From positions 2,046,001 to 2,110,000 of the forward strand of contig JAYXKI010000005.1 in assembly GCA_037892935.1 (NCBI GenBank): a stretch of DNA of 64,000 bases, written 5' to 3'. Below the pieces are notes generated by a model. It ran no database searches. It was not told the DNA's origin and worked only from the letters and a program-made list of their open reading frames with translations. Positions 33,201-45,625 of the stretch are shown here, piece by piece (within the stretch, counting starts at the first letter, position 1; every line of letters begins with the position of its first letter). A program made the position numbers and the translations under genes. Origin of the DNA: Phlebopus portentosus. Lineage: Eukaryota > Basidiomycota > Agaricomycetes > Boletales > Boletinellaceae.

Positions 33201-34834
33201 TGCGTCAAGATGGTCAAAGATGCGGCGATGAAATACAGATAGATATCGCGAAGCGAAGCTAGGAAAAGTATAGCTATCAGAAGGAGCTCCGCACTGGGAT
33301 AGGCAGGAGAACTAGCATTGGTGCACGATTGCGCGATTTCCGATGGCTGTTAGATTCAAACGCGCGGTGATCCATTTTTCTTCTCGTATTTTCTGTAGTT
33401 ACTTTACACGGATGGAGATAGTAAAGCACTGTGAGTCTGAAAACTGCATTTTTCATCTTCTTGCATGTCGTTGACACACTATTGCAGGACTTCTTGACAC
33501 AAGTTGACTGCGTGCAGTGCCCGAGCAAAGCCAGGCCGAAAGCAGGGGAGCGGAGGCGCGCAGTCGAGTCATATCTCGTGTGGCACGGCAAAAGTGGAAA
33601 CCGGTGCAGTCGCGGCGGTCTAAATTTTTTCCCTGACTCGCTTCCGGTCACACCGGCGGCGACGTGACACAACAATTCCGTTTGTGTTTCCGGTTCGGGC
33701 CATCGTTCAGTCAATTGACGGAACAAGAACAACAGGTGACAGCAACAACGTCTCCATCTCACAGCCATCGCGAGAAATAGATGTAGCATGTGTTGTAATG
33801 TAATATTGCAATAACGGAAGAGGCAAGCTGCATGTCTTAAATGCGGCAAAGTGAGTACTTCCGAACGAGGTGGACAAAGGGGACAAAACAGGAGCGCAAT
33901 GATGGAGATGAGGGAAAGGAACGCAAACTTAGGGGGTTGATGTGCATTAGATGGCGTGTGCGTGAATAGAGGGATGATCAGTGATGGGAACGGCTGGATC
34001 AGTACGGTCAACCGCCGCGATAAACTTAAGCAGGTGTAACGGCAGGCGATGCACGGCTCAAGACAAAAGCGAAACAAAGAAAAAATAAGACGAGCTGGAG
34101 TGAGAATAACGCGCAAATAATTGCTGAGGAGGCCAGAGTACTAAAGTAGTTACGAAAGTATGAATGGATGAGCCGAGAAACGCCGAGAGGAGAGGAGAAG
34201 TGATCGGCCAATCCCGTTGCAATCGAGTGTGACTCGTGGTGATTTACCGCATTAGGCAGGTGTCACACCTGGCTCCTGACTCCTTAAACACACTGGGTCC
34301 ACAGCGTGGCCCACGACTCTGAACCTACGCCTGCTGACCCGCTCTTGCCTATCTACAGGCTCTCTCCACTGCTTGCCTCGCTGTTTCCGCTCGTCTGTCC
34401 CCTTCTCAAGGTCTATTAGAGCCTAATCGCAACGCTTGCGAGGCTCTCTGACGAGGACTGACCGGAGGTCGATAGACTTTCGGAACGTCCTACTAGACTC
34501 ACCGGAGTCAAACATGTATACTTCAAAGATAAACCGTTTTTGCCCGCTCGCACTCTATCCCGCCAACGTCGATTCTTCCACATACATTACTTCAGGACTC
34601 GTATTCTACGCTACCAAATCCACTATTACCCACCCCATCGATGTTCGCGGCGAGCGCGAGTGGTTCATCTGATCTGTGAAGTGCGCGCGTTTGATCTGCT
34701 CGTATACTCCCAGCTCAGCCTTTTTCACTATATCCATTTTATCAAACTTTTCATTGCTTCTTTGTGCTGTTTATGCGCTAAACTCTTCTGCATCTCTCGT
34801 GAAGGCTTATTATCGGTTTGCTTTCTTGATCCAT
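30243..34834. other. Long intergenic region with no supported gene, upstream of the cyclin gene
   Basis: About 4.6 kb without a recognisable gene on either strand. The longest open frame (33277-34116, minus) has no ATG start and no protein-like character. Short features seen: two GAATCAAATC units plus a partial third at 32401-32424, and pyrimidine-rich sequence near 34260-34835. The right part probably holds a long promoter and leader of the cyclin gene, with several short upstream ATGs. The rest is unexplained. Confidence 0.5.
32401..32424 (+). repeat. Short tandem repeat GAATCAAATC
   Basis: Two perfect 10-base units are followed by a partial third (AAAT). It lies in non-coding sequence and no function is apparent. 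Confidence 0.7.
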
Positions 34835-36676
34835 ATGCAATCAATTCCCCATTCTATGGCCCACCGGGGCGCAGGGGCGACCCGAACAAACGCTCGATGG
34901 CATCCCTACACTCCTCCTCGTTGCCCAGTTACGGGCGTCGTTACACCCAACTATGCACTCCTCTCATCTTCATCATCCAGCCAACAACATCATCTCAATT
35001 CACAAGAGTCTTATTTAATCACCCCGGCTCCATCCGTGTATTCTATCTCACCAACCTCAACCTTTTCGCAATCTCCACATCCACTGGCCTCCGCACTGCA
35101 CCAGACGGCACCCTCCTGCTTGAAACAGACGCAAGCCCAGAAAACACAGTTAACGAAAGCAAACTACGTGGCGTCCCTCGTCGGTGAGTCAAGAATTTCC
35201 ATTTAAGGCAACTTCGCAAGACGCATGCATGCAAAGGCGATATTTGTTAGAATTTTCCTTCCTGGTTCATATTCTGACGCCCCACTTTTTCAGATCAAGC
35301 CGTAAAGAGCTTGACAGACATATGGCGACCCGAAAATATCCCTGCAGTTTTCTCGACTCAGACCGACATCACGGTGGTGGCGAAACAGCCATCATTGACG
35401 GCTCCTCAATATCCAATGTTGAAGCGACCGGTGAATCAACTTCCTTCGCCACGTTCACCCAGCACCTTGCCCTCCCCACTTCCCGCGTTTTCCGCGGAGA
35501 TGCCTTCTACGTCTTCATCGACGTCAGCCATTTTACCATCTGCATTTCTTGCCGAGCATTTCGGCAACGCTTCCACCGTCGTCTACGAAAAAGACCTCGT
35601 TCCTATAAGAACTTTTGTACAGGAAGTGCTCCGCCGTTCGCGAACAACATGCAGCGTCCTGCAGTCGGCGCTCTGCTATATCGAAGCGGTTCGGGGCAAG
35701 GTGCCAGAGCTCGTAGAAAACGAGAAGCGTGGCTTAGGAGCGCAACGCGAACTGACATCGGACGAAAGAATTTCAAAAGAGGATATGGAAGATTTGAAGC
35801 CCAATTTCACTATGGATTCGTCTGTTCTGAATGACATACGAACGGATCTGATGTTACTGGATCCATTTGACACTTCGGATGCTCCGACCGTCTTACAGAA
35901 TGATACATCGCTTCCTTCTGCCCAGTCAACGAGTAATAATTCTCATTCGAATGCGAAACGTCGAAAGATTCCGCCGAAGCCGTTAATTCCTCTGCCGCCA
36001 TTGCCTTCGCCACTCCTCTGTCCTCGGAGGACTTTCCTTGCTGCTCTAATACTTGCATCCAAGTTTCTACAGGATCGATGCTATTCCAATCGGGCATGGG
36101 CAAAGCTATCAGGTCTACCTCCTCGGGAAGTTGGACGTTGCGAACGCGCCCTCGGCGACGCTCTTGGTTGGCGTCTATGGGTTGGCAAGGGAGCGCCCAC
36201 TCCACGTGACGAAAAGCGTAACATTCAGCGAACGAGAAGTGAAGGTGCCGTTATGTGCGGTCCGACACCTACTGGAACACAGAGCGTGACGCAGTTCCTT
36301 AGTCCTCCGTTGTCAGACGCGGGCTCTAGTCCTGAATGCGAGCAACAATCTGGGAAGGCGGTGGTGGCGAACAGAGCGCTCAGACGTGCGGCGACTCTAC
36401 CAGACGAAACTGCTATGCGAAGCGTGCCGCCTCGCTATCGAACACCGGGTTCTCTACCATTTTCGTTTCCTCCTATTCAAGTCATCGGGCTGTCTTGCCA
36501 GACGCCAAGTTACATGACTCCAAACCTTGTGAGTGTCATGTCATCATCTGCATCGCATCAGATTCTAATCGAAATTTCTATTTTAGTGCGAACCCTCTTT
36601 CCCTCTTTGGCTTGCGGAGACAGAACAACACTTCTTGGCCCCACAACCATCATATGTATATGGCGCATGTAACTAG
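34835..36676 (+). CDS. Pho85-type (PCL/Pho80 family) cyclin
   Basis: ATG at 34835 starts MQSIPHSMAHRGAGATRTN; a second ATG seven codons on is also possible. Exon 1 is Ser/Gln/Pro-rich and ends NYVASLV. Exon 2 begins DQAVKSLTDIWRPENIP and has a Pro/Ser-rich stretch. The cyclin core follows: LVPIRTFVQEVLRRSRTTCS, VLQSALCYIEAVRGKV, then after a long insertion CPRRTFLAALILASKFLQDR, CYSNRAWAKLSGLPPREVGR and ERALGDALGWRLWV. A long tail follows. A last intron near 36530-36586 joins NL to CEPSFPLWLAETEQ, with TAG at 36674-36676. Cyclins of this type activate Pho85-like kinases in nutrient signalling and cell-cycle entry. The 80-residue insertion between the helices is typical of fungal PCLs. Confidence 0.85.
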
Positions 36677-37323
36677 ACACTTGTGCTTTTGCGAAACTTT
36701 TCTACGGAACTTTTTTTTTTCCCTCTTTCATTGTATTCTTTTTTTATCATCTTTCTCCTCACTTTTTCAGTTGATCGGTGTTTTAACCTATTTTCAGTGA
36801 TTGACGCATTCAGTTTGTCACTTGTCATTCACTTACTTCTTCCTTTCTTCACTATAACTTACCTTTACAAGTGTTCTTTTGATAAAATGCATAGAGTTGC
36901 TAGCCACTACTTTGAGTGATTGGATGCAGTAAACGTGAGAATTCGGAGCAACGTGGTAGAAGTGATTTCTGACACTTCGAGAGCAATATTAATAACAGAG
37001 TAAGTCGCCAGACCACCCGGATACAGATTGATAGACTACGATTCCATCGCAAGGGATCACACTCTATAGTAAAGGCAACCCCTAGCCATCTCACATTAAT
37101 ACATTCTATGCCAGTAGAGAAAAACAAAAATCATTATGTACGAAATTGTGCTCCATGCGGTCGATGAGTATAATTAGATAGCTTTTACAAAAATACAGTG
37201 AAGGAAAAACCAATATTATGCATTGCAGTACGCCCCATCTCTAAGCGTAAAAAAGTGTTAGAAAGCACGTTTGGAAAGCGTTTTGATTAAATGGAGGCGG
37301 AGGCCTTGTCATAAGTATCATGT
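36677..37323. other. Convergent 3' region of cyclin and Zn2Cys6 genes
   Basis: About 650 bases, T-rich next to the cyclin stop (36700-36780) and otherwise without protein-like open frames. I interpret it as two 3' untranslated regions plus a spacer. Confidence 0.45.
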
Positions 37324-38363
37324 CTAAACGGTGGGATAGTACGAGTAGGAAGCCTCGGCACGATGAGCAGGTAAAGTCTCCCAGCGATATTCCCTGGTAT
37401 CGATCGAAGCATGGTTCGTGGATCCGTTGAAGTGTGTGGGGGGGAGAGAGTTCGCCGTAGAAGGTCGGGAGTTGCTGCGTGAGGAGATAGAACTGGGGGA
37501 GTGGTGGAATTCATATGAATAGGAGGAAGAAAGGTTCGTGCCAGAGCTCAACGGCGCCGAAGACACGGTGTATTGAGGAATATCTCTGAGCCTTTATGAG
37601 CCATCGTTGGTTGGTAGGTGCTGGTAGTGATGAATCTGCTTACGTTTGTCGGCGGTTCATTGGAGCGGGTGATTCCAAATAGGAATAGCCCTGTGAGCCA
37701 CTTCAATAGTCACAATTCAGTATCGATCAAACCCAAAACTGTATGATAGAGAGTTATGCAGACCTATATCGGCGGCCAGAGTCTTGCACGGCAGCCGGGC
37801 GTACATTGTTGTCCATGTCACGAGTGCTTGGAGTCGCGTCGCGGGACGCAGAGGAACCCGAAGCGCGAGAAGCCGTCTCCAGACCTGACGCATTATCTTG
37901 GGCGGCTGTACTCTTGCGCGCCACGGGCTTCTTCTTTAGGGGTGCGAGATCCGGCCAGGTGCACTACAAAAAAAAAACGAATTCAGTCTAAAGGGAGAAG
38001 GGCACGACCCCGGGCCGTCAAACTTAGATCGGAGACCGACCTCGCGGTGCGCATGGTCGCAACGGTGACAATTTGGTTTCCCCTCATCGCACTTGGAGAA
38101 CTGAATTGAGTACGTTTGGCTCGGCGACTCACGCAGACATAGTGCTTTACCTTTATCTTTTTGGCTCTGCAAGTAAGACAGCCCGTCTTGCTGCGCGTGT
38201 ATTTTGGGCGTTTGCGCTGTGGGTGCTCAGCGCGTATCTGGGCAGGTGAAACCATATGTACGGCGCTCGGCATATGGGTGTGGTGCGTAGTATGCGACGG
38301 CAACATATATTGCGGAGCAGGAGCTGTGATGTATGGGATCGAACTTAAATGCACAATGAGCAT
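37324..38363 (-). CDS. Short Zn(II)2Cys6 zinc-cluster protein
   Basis: The zinc cluster is assembled from three exons: TRSKTGCLTCRAKKIK, then CDEGKPNCHRCDHAHRE, then CTWPDLAPLKKKP. This gives C-x2-C-x6-C-x6-C-x2-C-x6-C, the fungal binuclear cluster that binds DNA. Basic residues flank it. The rest is Ser-rich and low in complexity (SASRDATPSTRDMDNN, SSYSYEFHHSPSSISSRS), ending YYPTV with TAG at 37324-37326. The model is only about 250 residues and lacks the large middle-homology region of most family members. ATG at 38363 is the first in frame; other in-frame ATGs follow, so the start is uncertain. Targets are unknown. Confidence 0.78.
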
Positions 38364-41300
38364 GAATGCCGATGAGAGCCTTCAGTGAAAGGCGCTTACT
38401 ACGGAAGCGAATGAGACATAGTGTCGGAGTATAGACTAGCGAGGCGGAGACTCGGAGAGTATCCTGTAGAGGCGAACGAAGGTAGATGGTAGGATTTAAA
38501 AAGCTCGCTTGCACCACGACGGCGATTGAGATGAACAAAGGTTTATATGAAACCGGGACATCAGAGGAGGGTCGATCGCATATGTAACAACTCAGGGTTG
38601 GATTCTTCCTCTTCATATTCTTCCACAGGAAAAGTTTCATCCAAGCAAAATTGATGTCCCCATGTTAGGATTTTTGTTTCATAGCCGAGACTAATTAAGG
38701 CAAGCGACCGGTGAGCCGGATCACTGGTTGCGCACGACGAGAGCGTTTTCTGGAATTTCGGGGGGAAGGGTGGTCATTTTATGGTGCTAAAACCTTTTCC
38801 GTATAGATCGCGTATCTTCCTCTTCATGTTTATGTAAACGAACAATTTAGATCCCACCGCATTGTTTCCCGTCATGAAAGAGAGATCACCAGCAACCGAT
38901 TCCAATGGGTGGCTGCTATGGAAAAGGAAGCATCATGAAAGAGGGAGAGATATAATTGTATATGTAAATGTGCATAAGGTGGAAGCGCCATATTAGTCCA
39001 AGTCACCCACGTAAGAACAGTCAAAATTAGGACGTACTTTTCTTTGAGTCTCACAACTGCGAGTCTTTCCACATGTTTCCTCGAATATTGTCCCTATCTA
39101 ATTCATTACGGCATTGCGCTGGAATCTCTCCGTTTCTGAGAAGTTTGATCATGAGAAATGCTCAAAAAGCGGCCTTAAATCAGTGTCTGTAGAATGCGTT
39201 CAGCACATGCTGGTGGCATGCAGACACGTCAGTCGGCGGACTTAAGCGACGATGAGCTGTAACAGGTTTGTGAGCCACTGGTTTGAGTTGAAAGCTTTGA
39301 TTCAATCAGTCCATTCAGCAACAGTCGCCGTGAAAACAAACTCAATGAACTCGAGTTTAATTGTTTGTTGGTCGAAAGAGAGACACATCGTAAATACCCC
39401 TCCTACCTCCGGAGTTATCAGTTTGAAGAGATCTCTGCTTGATTGTAGTGGAAATACTCCTACCAAGCAGTGAGTCAGTAACAGTACTCTAGATACAGAG
39501 TGAGACAGAACGTAGAGTAAATATTTGTATAATTGGACGTCTCTGTTAGTGTGAAATATTGTACTGTATTTCATCATCTCGGCGGCGCTTTGTCGATTCA
39601 CCTGCAACTTGTTCTTTCGGTGCGAGCAAATTTTTCCTTTTGCACTATACCAATGCCGAGAGCTCATCTTTCACGCGTTAAATCCATTGAAATCAGACGT
39701 TTCAAAGTACGTTCGCCGTGGAGATACCGTCAATAAGAATATCTGCGAACCTCAACATCATCAAATGATTAATAGAGCGCATTTTCGACTCCGAAGAATG
39801 AAACGCTGCCTGTGCTCATCTGGGTGAATTCCGTTCTAAAAGGTCCACGGTTCACTAATTTCAATTTGATTACTAACTCTTCTTTCAAGTTCTCCGTCTA
39901 GCAGGGCGCCTCGTGCAGCATCCGCTCGTTATAAGAGCATATCTATTGAGAAGGGCCATCAAACGAGCGCAGTATCTGACGACCGAGAAAATCCACCCCG
40001 CTGATGGCGTAGACGGCTCTCCATCAATGCGACTCGCGCTTCACACCGTTCTGCGGAGTTGATGGTGCGCCCACATAGGATTTCATGAGACACAGTTTCA
40101 CCTCGGATTCGTAAGCGAAAAAAAGATCTACACCCCGATAACAAGAGTGAACTTTGACACAGGCTTGAACCGAGCAATGCATCTGAATCAAGTTGGTCTT
40201 CCGATGCAATGGGTGGCAGAATTATGCCGAGGTTCAGGCTCTTGATGAGGCAGGGGGCCGTTCAATGTGTGAATCATCACCAAGAACGGAAAACTTCCGG
40301 CGTATGAATGTCAAGCAACTGAAGACTGCATGCTTCGAAGGAGGTTTGCTTGCACAACCACAAGGGTACACCAGGACGACGGCTTTTCTTTATGTCCGGT
40401 TATCAGCATCGGGAATCGCCAGCACCACAAAACGCGCCACGAAGGACACTACTGGAGATCCTTCTGGGCAGGTGCATTGGGTTAGTACACCCCTGTCCAC
40501 GTAAATATGTCGCGCACGGTGCACCCTTATCTCGATCTATTGTCAATTTCAGGCAAATCTTCAGGATGAATGAGAAGGTGATTGTGAACAGTTGAAAATG
40601 GCAGAGAAACGTCACTACGCCATAGAATAACTGCTGTCAGTATGACCGTAGTAAAATTTAAGACTCACACGTGTAGTACATGCTTCTTGGTTAGTACTTG
40701 ATTAGCTATTTGTCCGATTACATTTGATACCGGTCTGGTCAAGGACTTTAGAGAAGATGCATCCATGTTTCTTGGCTCAAACGCAAATCACCCGCTATCA
40801 GAAATTATCTGGACGGAAATGGGAATAGCGTTACTGCTCTGCTGACAGAAAATCCTTGCCTCAGTGAGTTAGATGCATAAAATCAGAACAGCCACTGATT
40901 AGGACCGCCAACCGAAAATCAAATTGTATCCGATGAAATAGCATGTCTGAATTCCCATGGACAACCGATACCAAAGGGACACGATTTTGAGAAGTCGATT
41001 TTTTTTGATCGTGCCTCGTCTGCCACGCATCTGTTTGGCTCAAAAAGCTGGGCGCATGGCTGCCTGATTTCTCCCAAAATTGACTATCAGGCACGAAGTC
41101 GAAAGGGTTATGTATTCAGCGATTTGAAGGATCGTTTACCAAGCTCAACTTACGGGAGTTCTGGGATTCGATGAATTTTGCACAAGAGATCCAAGGCCAT
41201 CTGCGTGTCCTTTCAAAATCTGGAGCTCCGTGATAATATTCGATCATTCACAGAAATAGCCCGAAATTAAATATCATGTCTTCGTCCATAGGAAAATCTA

Positions 41301-43476
41301 ATAAGACGTCTGCGTAGGCTACATGCTTCGATACTTCAAATTGATTATCTCCGGACCAATCGAGGAGCATGAAGTCATACCGCAGGTCGACTTACACAAG
41401 TATGGTCGGAATATACATATACCTCCACATTAGCAAGAAGCGAAGCACCTTGAAAGGTAAAAACGCACTAACGAGAGTTATGTTGTCTACAGTAGCTTTC
41501 TCAGTAGAAAGCACATAGGCCTTGCCATGCTACAGTCGCGAGGCACGGAGCTCGATGAAAAGAGATGCTTCCATTTGAAAGATCAGGGTACAACTGCGTG
41601 TTCGATATCGTGTTACTTTAGGTTCCTTTCTAATGGGAAACACAAGGTCAGGACATGTGTTGACCTCAAGTTGAATAAGATCTTTGTGGTCTTACTTGGC
41701 CGTGAACTAGATCGCGATGACCGCTGAAGCAAGAAGGAAACGAATGGAAAGTCAATAGACGATCAACAGTCCGTATTTGTACTTGCTTGTAGTTGTTTGT
41801 TTCGCCGACTCGGAATTATTTCAGAAAGCTGGATCAGGGTGGATCCCCTCACTACAATCAGAGCAGTCCAATGTACTTATATCCATCACCAATTCGACAT
41901 CATGCACACGCAAGAAAGACGTAAAAATCACGTAATACATTTATCAGGCAATTCTGTTAGTAAATTATGTGTAGAGTTTATGGCGCACAACGGGGATGCT
42001 GTTCTACTTCGAGAAGTGATCGGTCCATAAGAAGCTCAGACACAGGAAAGCCGGAACACCGACAAGCGTCGGTTATGCTCCGATCTACACCTTCGAATCA
42101 CGGGTAGATCTAGATATGAAGAACTTGGCTTTCCAACGACTAAAACCTCCACTGCCTTGTTGCCATGCTTAAATTAGTTTTCAGCTTGAGGGCATATCGG
42201 TTTTGCATGCTGCCTTTGCATTTTACTGACGCTATGCCTCAGAAGTTCGTGGCCGGCGTTTCTAAATTATTTGGGCAGCTCTGTTGAGCCAGAGTTGGCC
42301 CGGTCAACAAATGGCCGACACGTTGATGCACTTTCAGTACCACGGGAATTATAGTGGAGTAAGTACTTTAGTTAGTGTCACTGGCAAAGGCACCGTATTC
42401 GATGTATGAAGCGACAGATTCATCACATCACCTATGTCAGTACCTTTTGCTTAGCCACAGAAGGATCGGTTATCATTTAAACTATATGCCTATACAAATT
42501 CGAGCATCGCGGGAAGCAAAAACTGGGGCAAGAAAGACGACCAAACCACCAAAAATGGGAGTGTCGGCACATATGTATTGAAAACGACTTACGATACGTT
42601 CCATGATTTGTCAACAACGCATCTTTCGGTCTGCATCTCTGAGACATTAACCGAATTTAAAACGAAATTTTGAAAGATGCCTTTCCCGATACTCGCGGGT
42701 CCAAGAACACTTCCGTAGAGTATCAGGGAGGCCGAAGGAATAGACATTAGCATTCCGCCAACTCGGCGAGACGTTTGTCGGCAAAAGAATAGTTCTAAAT
42801 TGATATTGTCGCCTAAGGTGGCTCCATAAGCCGACAAAATATCTTCATACTGTATGCAATATAGTGCAATAAAAAGAAGTCCCGAGATAAGTCAAGCGAC
42901 ACGGGTAGACGGGAACGGGATATACCTTTATTTCTGCAGACACAGATATGAACCATTCATCTCGGCAGAAATTTGGCTCGCTCCGATTCAGCGAGACAGC
43001 GTCGCAGCCTTCTTGCTTCTCCACCTCCATCGGAGCCTTACAATCGCAGAAAATTAACGGCATCTTCTCCTGTCTCTGGCCACTTGGCTTCCATTGTTTG
43101 ATATAGCTTTTTAAGCTTCGGATTCCTCCGAACAAACTTGGACCCAAACAAGTTCTCTCCGATCTTCCTTGGCAGAATCAGAATCAAGGCAATTAGATCC
43201 AGGGCTCATAGATGAATACAGCCACCCGGAACAATACCGTTCCATGGCGGTGAGATCAATGCTTAAGGAAGTCGAGAAGGGTAACGGAAGCGTGGGTTTA
43301 TCGTTTCGTCTCCATATGTCCCAGATGTTCCTGAAGATTGACCAACGGTAGCCTTGGGATATTTTAGAGGTCTTGAGAAGTGAATATATCAAGTAGTACT
43401 GCTACATAACAATGCAAAGATAAATAGCGGAGAGAAAGAGAGACAAACAGATAAAGAAGTGACGGCCACAGGCAAG
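38364..43476. other. Gene-poor region with decayed exon-like fragments
   Basis: About 5.1 kb without a complete gene. Base composition is more AT-rich than in the flanking genes. Open frames are short and start at non-ATG codons. Minus-strand fragments at 42589-42837, 43038-43166 and 43111-43392 read like protein (for example KFVRRNPKLKKLYQTMEAKW) but are in different frames and cannot be joined with good splice sites. This could be a decayed gene or mobile element. I found no terminal repeats or transposase motif. Confidence 0.45.
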
Positions 43477-45362
43477 TTAAACATACCCGTAGTCGCCTCC
43501 CCGATCTTTGTAGTTGAACATAGGATCTTCCGTCCCGGCTATGCGGATTTTCCTGTATGCCTCTGTGGTGAAACAAATCAATATCTGATGCGTGAAGCAA
43601 GTCAACTCAAAAGGACTATACGCACCGAGCTCCTCTTCTGTAACTTCGACGTTATCAGTTCCCTTGCCACCGGAATAAGCACTATTATATTTTTTCTTTC
43701 GCCCGCGGTCGTCATCCAGATCATCGTCATTGAGAGCCTTCCGTTTGCGCTCCTCGGCCAACGCTTCCGCAAGCTTGGACTCGTCAAGATTGAGCTCGCC
43801 TTCACCAAGCGTCCGCTTACCGACACCCAGGCCCTTGCGGACCGCATCGGAGGCGCGTTCTTTGCTTTTTTCTTCGGACTCGAGACGCTCTTGATGGGAT
43901 TCAACGAGGGATTTGGTTGGCGTGGCGATGGCCGTAGCGTCTGAAGTAGATGAAGATGGACCGGCGAGCATTGATTGCGCATTGCTAGACTGTGCAGCCT
44001 CGATAGCAGCCTTGCCAGCACAATACGAAACATGCAAGGTCGAGCGACAGCAAGCATAGCCCCATGACCCGGTAGACAAATCATACCACGATCCCCAGAC
44101 GGAGGTGTGATTATTAATGAATACATCTTCCATGTACTTGGACTTGGCCATAACGCGCTCCCGACCTTTGACGACTTGTCCGGTGCGTGAATATTCGACG
44201 TATTCCTCCGTCTGGCCTTGTAAGAGTTCCTTCGGAGCCTTCTCCAAATACTGTTCACCCCCATACTTGGCCAAAATGCCAACCTTCTGCGTGTCACGCA
44301 GCTCTTCCTTCTTCTCTTGGAACTGCTTGTGCAGAATCTCTCCTTGAGTCGGGTTAGCGTTGAAGTGCAAGTCGTTGCCTCGGGCAGCGGCTTGCCAAGC
44401 AAACAGCTGCAGCTTTTGTACGTCTGGTGCGTCGCCAGAAAAGCGAAAGAAGTTATCTCCAGCAAACTTGGAATCTTCGGGAGGAATGTCTTTTCGTGGT
44501 GCATCACGCATCGAACGGGTCTTCGGATCGTAATATGCGCTCTCCGGGTCAAGGTTAATCAGGTACTTCGCGGTGTCTTCACGAATTCGCAGGTTGCGAA
44601 CAGTGATTCGCGTTTTAGTATCGAGCTTTTGTCCGACTTGGTCGGCTGCATCGGCATACTTCTCTTCATCGTCTTCATCCTCATCGCTGGAACCGAAGTC
44701 GGGATCTGCCTGCTCGCCTTCACCCTTGCCGGCCTTCGCAACCTTGCGCACTGCTGCAAGATCGGTTGTCGTTTGCGAGTCAATCTCCTGCTCGCGTAAT
44801 CGCTGTCGGGCAGCCTCCACAGCCGCGAACTCGTCGTAGACCTTCTTGTACTGCGAGGCATCATATCCATTCCACCGATCCCGTTTAGCATCATAGCCAT
44901 CCGCAACATCGCCCTGGATGAACTCGTCTGCGGCAATGTCCCTCCCCGTGTATTTTGCGCCCTTCTTCCGGGGTCGCTCGAGGCAGTCCTGACGTTTGTG
45001 TGTCATAGCGCCGCAGTTCTCGCATGCGCCCTTACGGTACTTCGTTGCAGCAGGCCCCTTCTTTCCACGTTCATACCACTTGTCAATATCGGAAGCCTTT
45101 GGGGCTTCATTTTTGCGTTGATGGCTCAGAGAAGGCTTTCCAGTGTCGAGGTACCATGGTGCTTGCGAGATGTACTCTGTATTGGAGTTAGTATATGAAT
45201 AGGCATGGGAAAGACCGAAGGGGACTTACGAGGAATGTGAGGGTTGATAGGTTTTCCTTCCGCGTCAAGCTCAGCGGGAGCAGTACCCGCCTTTCGAGCA
45301 GCGTCAAGGTCCTTCTGTCTTCGAAACTCCTCGCGAGAGACTTTGCCGACTGCAGAAGACAT
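43477..45362 (-). CDS. SLU7: Pre-mRNA splicing factor SLU7
   Basis: SLU7 acts in the second catalytic step of splicing and 3' splice-site choice. ATG at 45362 starts MSSAVGKVSREEFRRQKDLD. Exon 1 ends PINPHIP and joins to QYISQAPWYLDTGKPSL, as in other SLU7 proteins. The CCHC knuckle reads CENCGAMTHKRQDC, with C-x2-C-x4-H-x4-C spacing. Long conserved blocks follow: KWDRWNGYD-type sequence (DAKRDRWNGYDASQYK), LRIREDTAKYLINLDPESAY, YDPKTRSMRDAP, FHFNANPTQ-type (DLHFNANPTQGEIL), YGGEQYLEKAPKELL and HTSVWGSWYD. The last intron uses a GTGCGT donor near 43619 and joins EEELE to AYRKIRIAG. The protein ends GGDYGYV with TAA at 43477-43479. It is intact. Confidence 0.93.
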
Positions 45363-45625
45363 GGTAGTTACTGAAGATGACAGTGAGAGCTCACGGCGCG
45401 GGCACAAGTAAAGTAATGCGGTGACGATGCTGATGACAAAGCGATGTCACGCCTGCGTTGTATTATTAGATAAACACGGCCAAACAGTTGCAACGTTTCA
45501 AAATTAGCGCCAGGTCAGGGCCAGGCTACAGCTGACAACTCCAGCATATTTTCTTTCATTTCATATTATTTTCTTTTACTTGTCGCTTTATTACTCTGCT
45601 TGTTTATGATACTCTGACGAACTTC
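45363..45625. promoter_or_regulatory. Divergent promoter between SLU7 and a membrane protein gene
   Basis: A 263-base gap separates two divergent start codons. TTTATTACT/TTTCATTTCATATT-type T-rich sequence lies near 45545-45605, just upstream of the plus-strand gene. No TATA box was identified for SLU7. Confidence 0.4.

Noticed and set aside
33277..34116. 279-codon open frame on the minus strand upstream of the cyclin gene
   Set aside because: It starts at TTG, has no family motif or splice pattern, and lies antisense to a pyrimidine-rich promoter or leader, which can create long open frames by composition.
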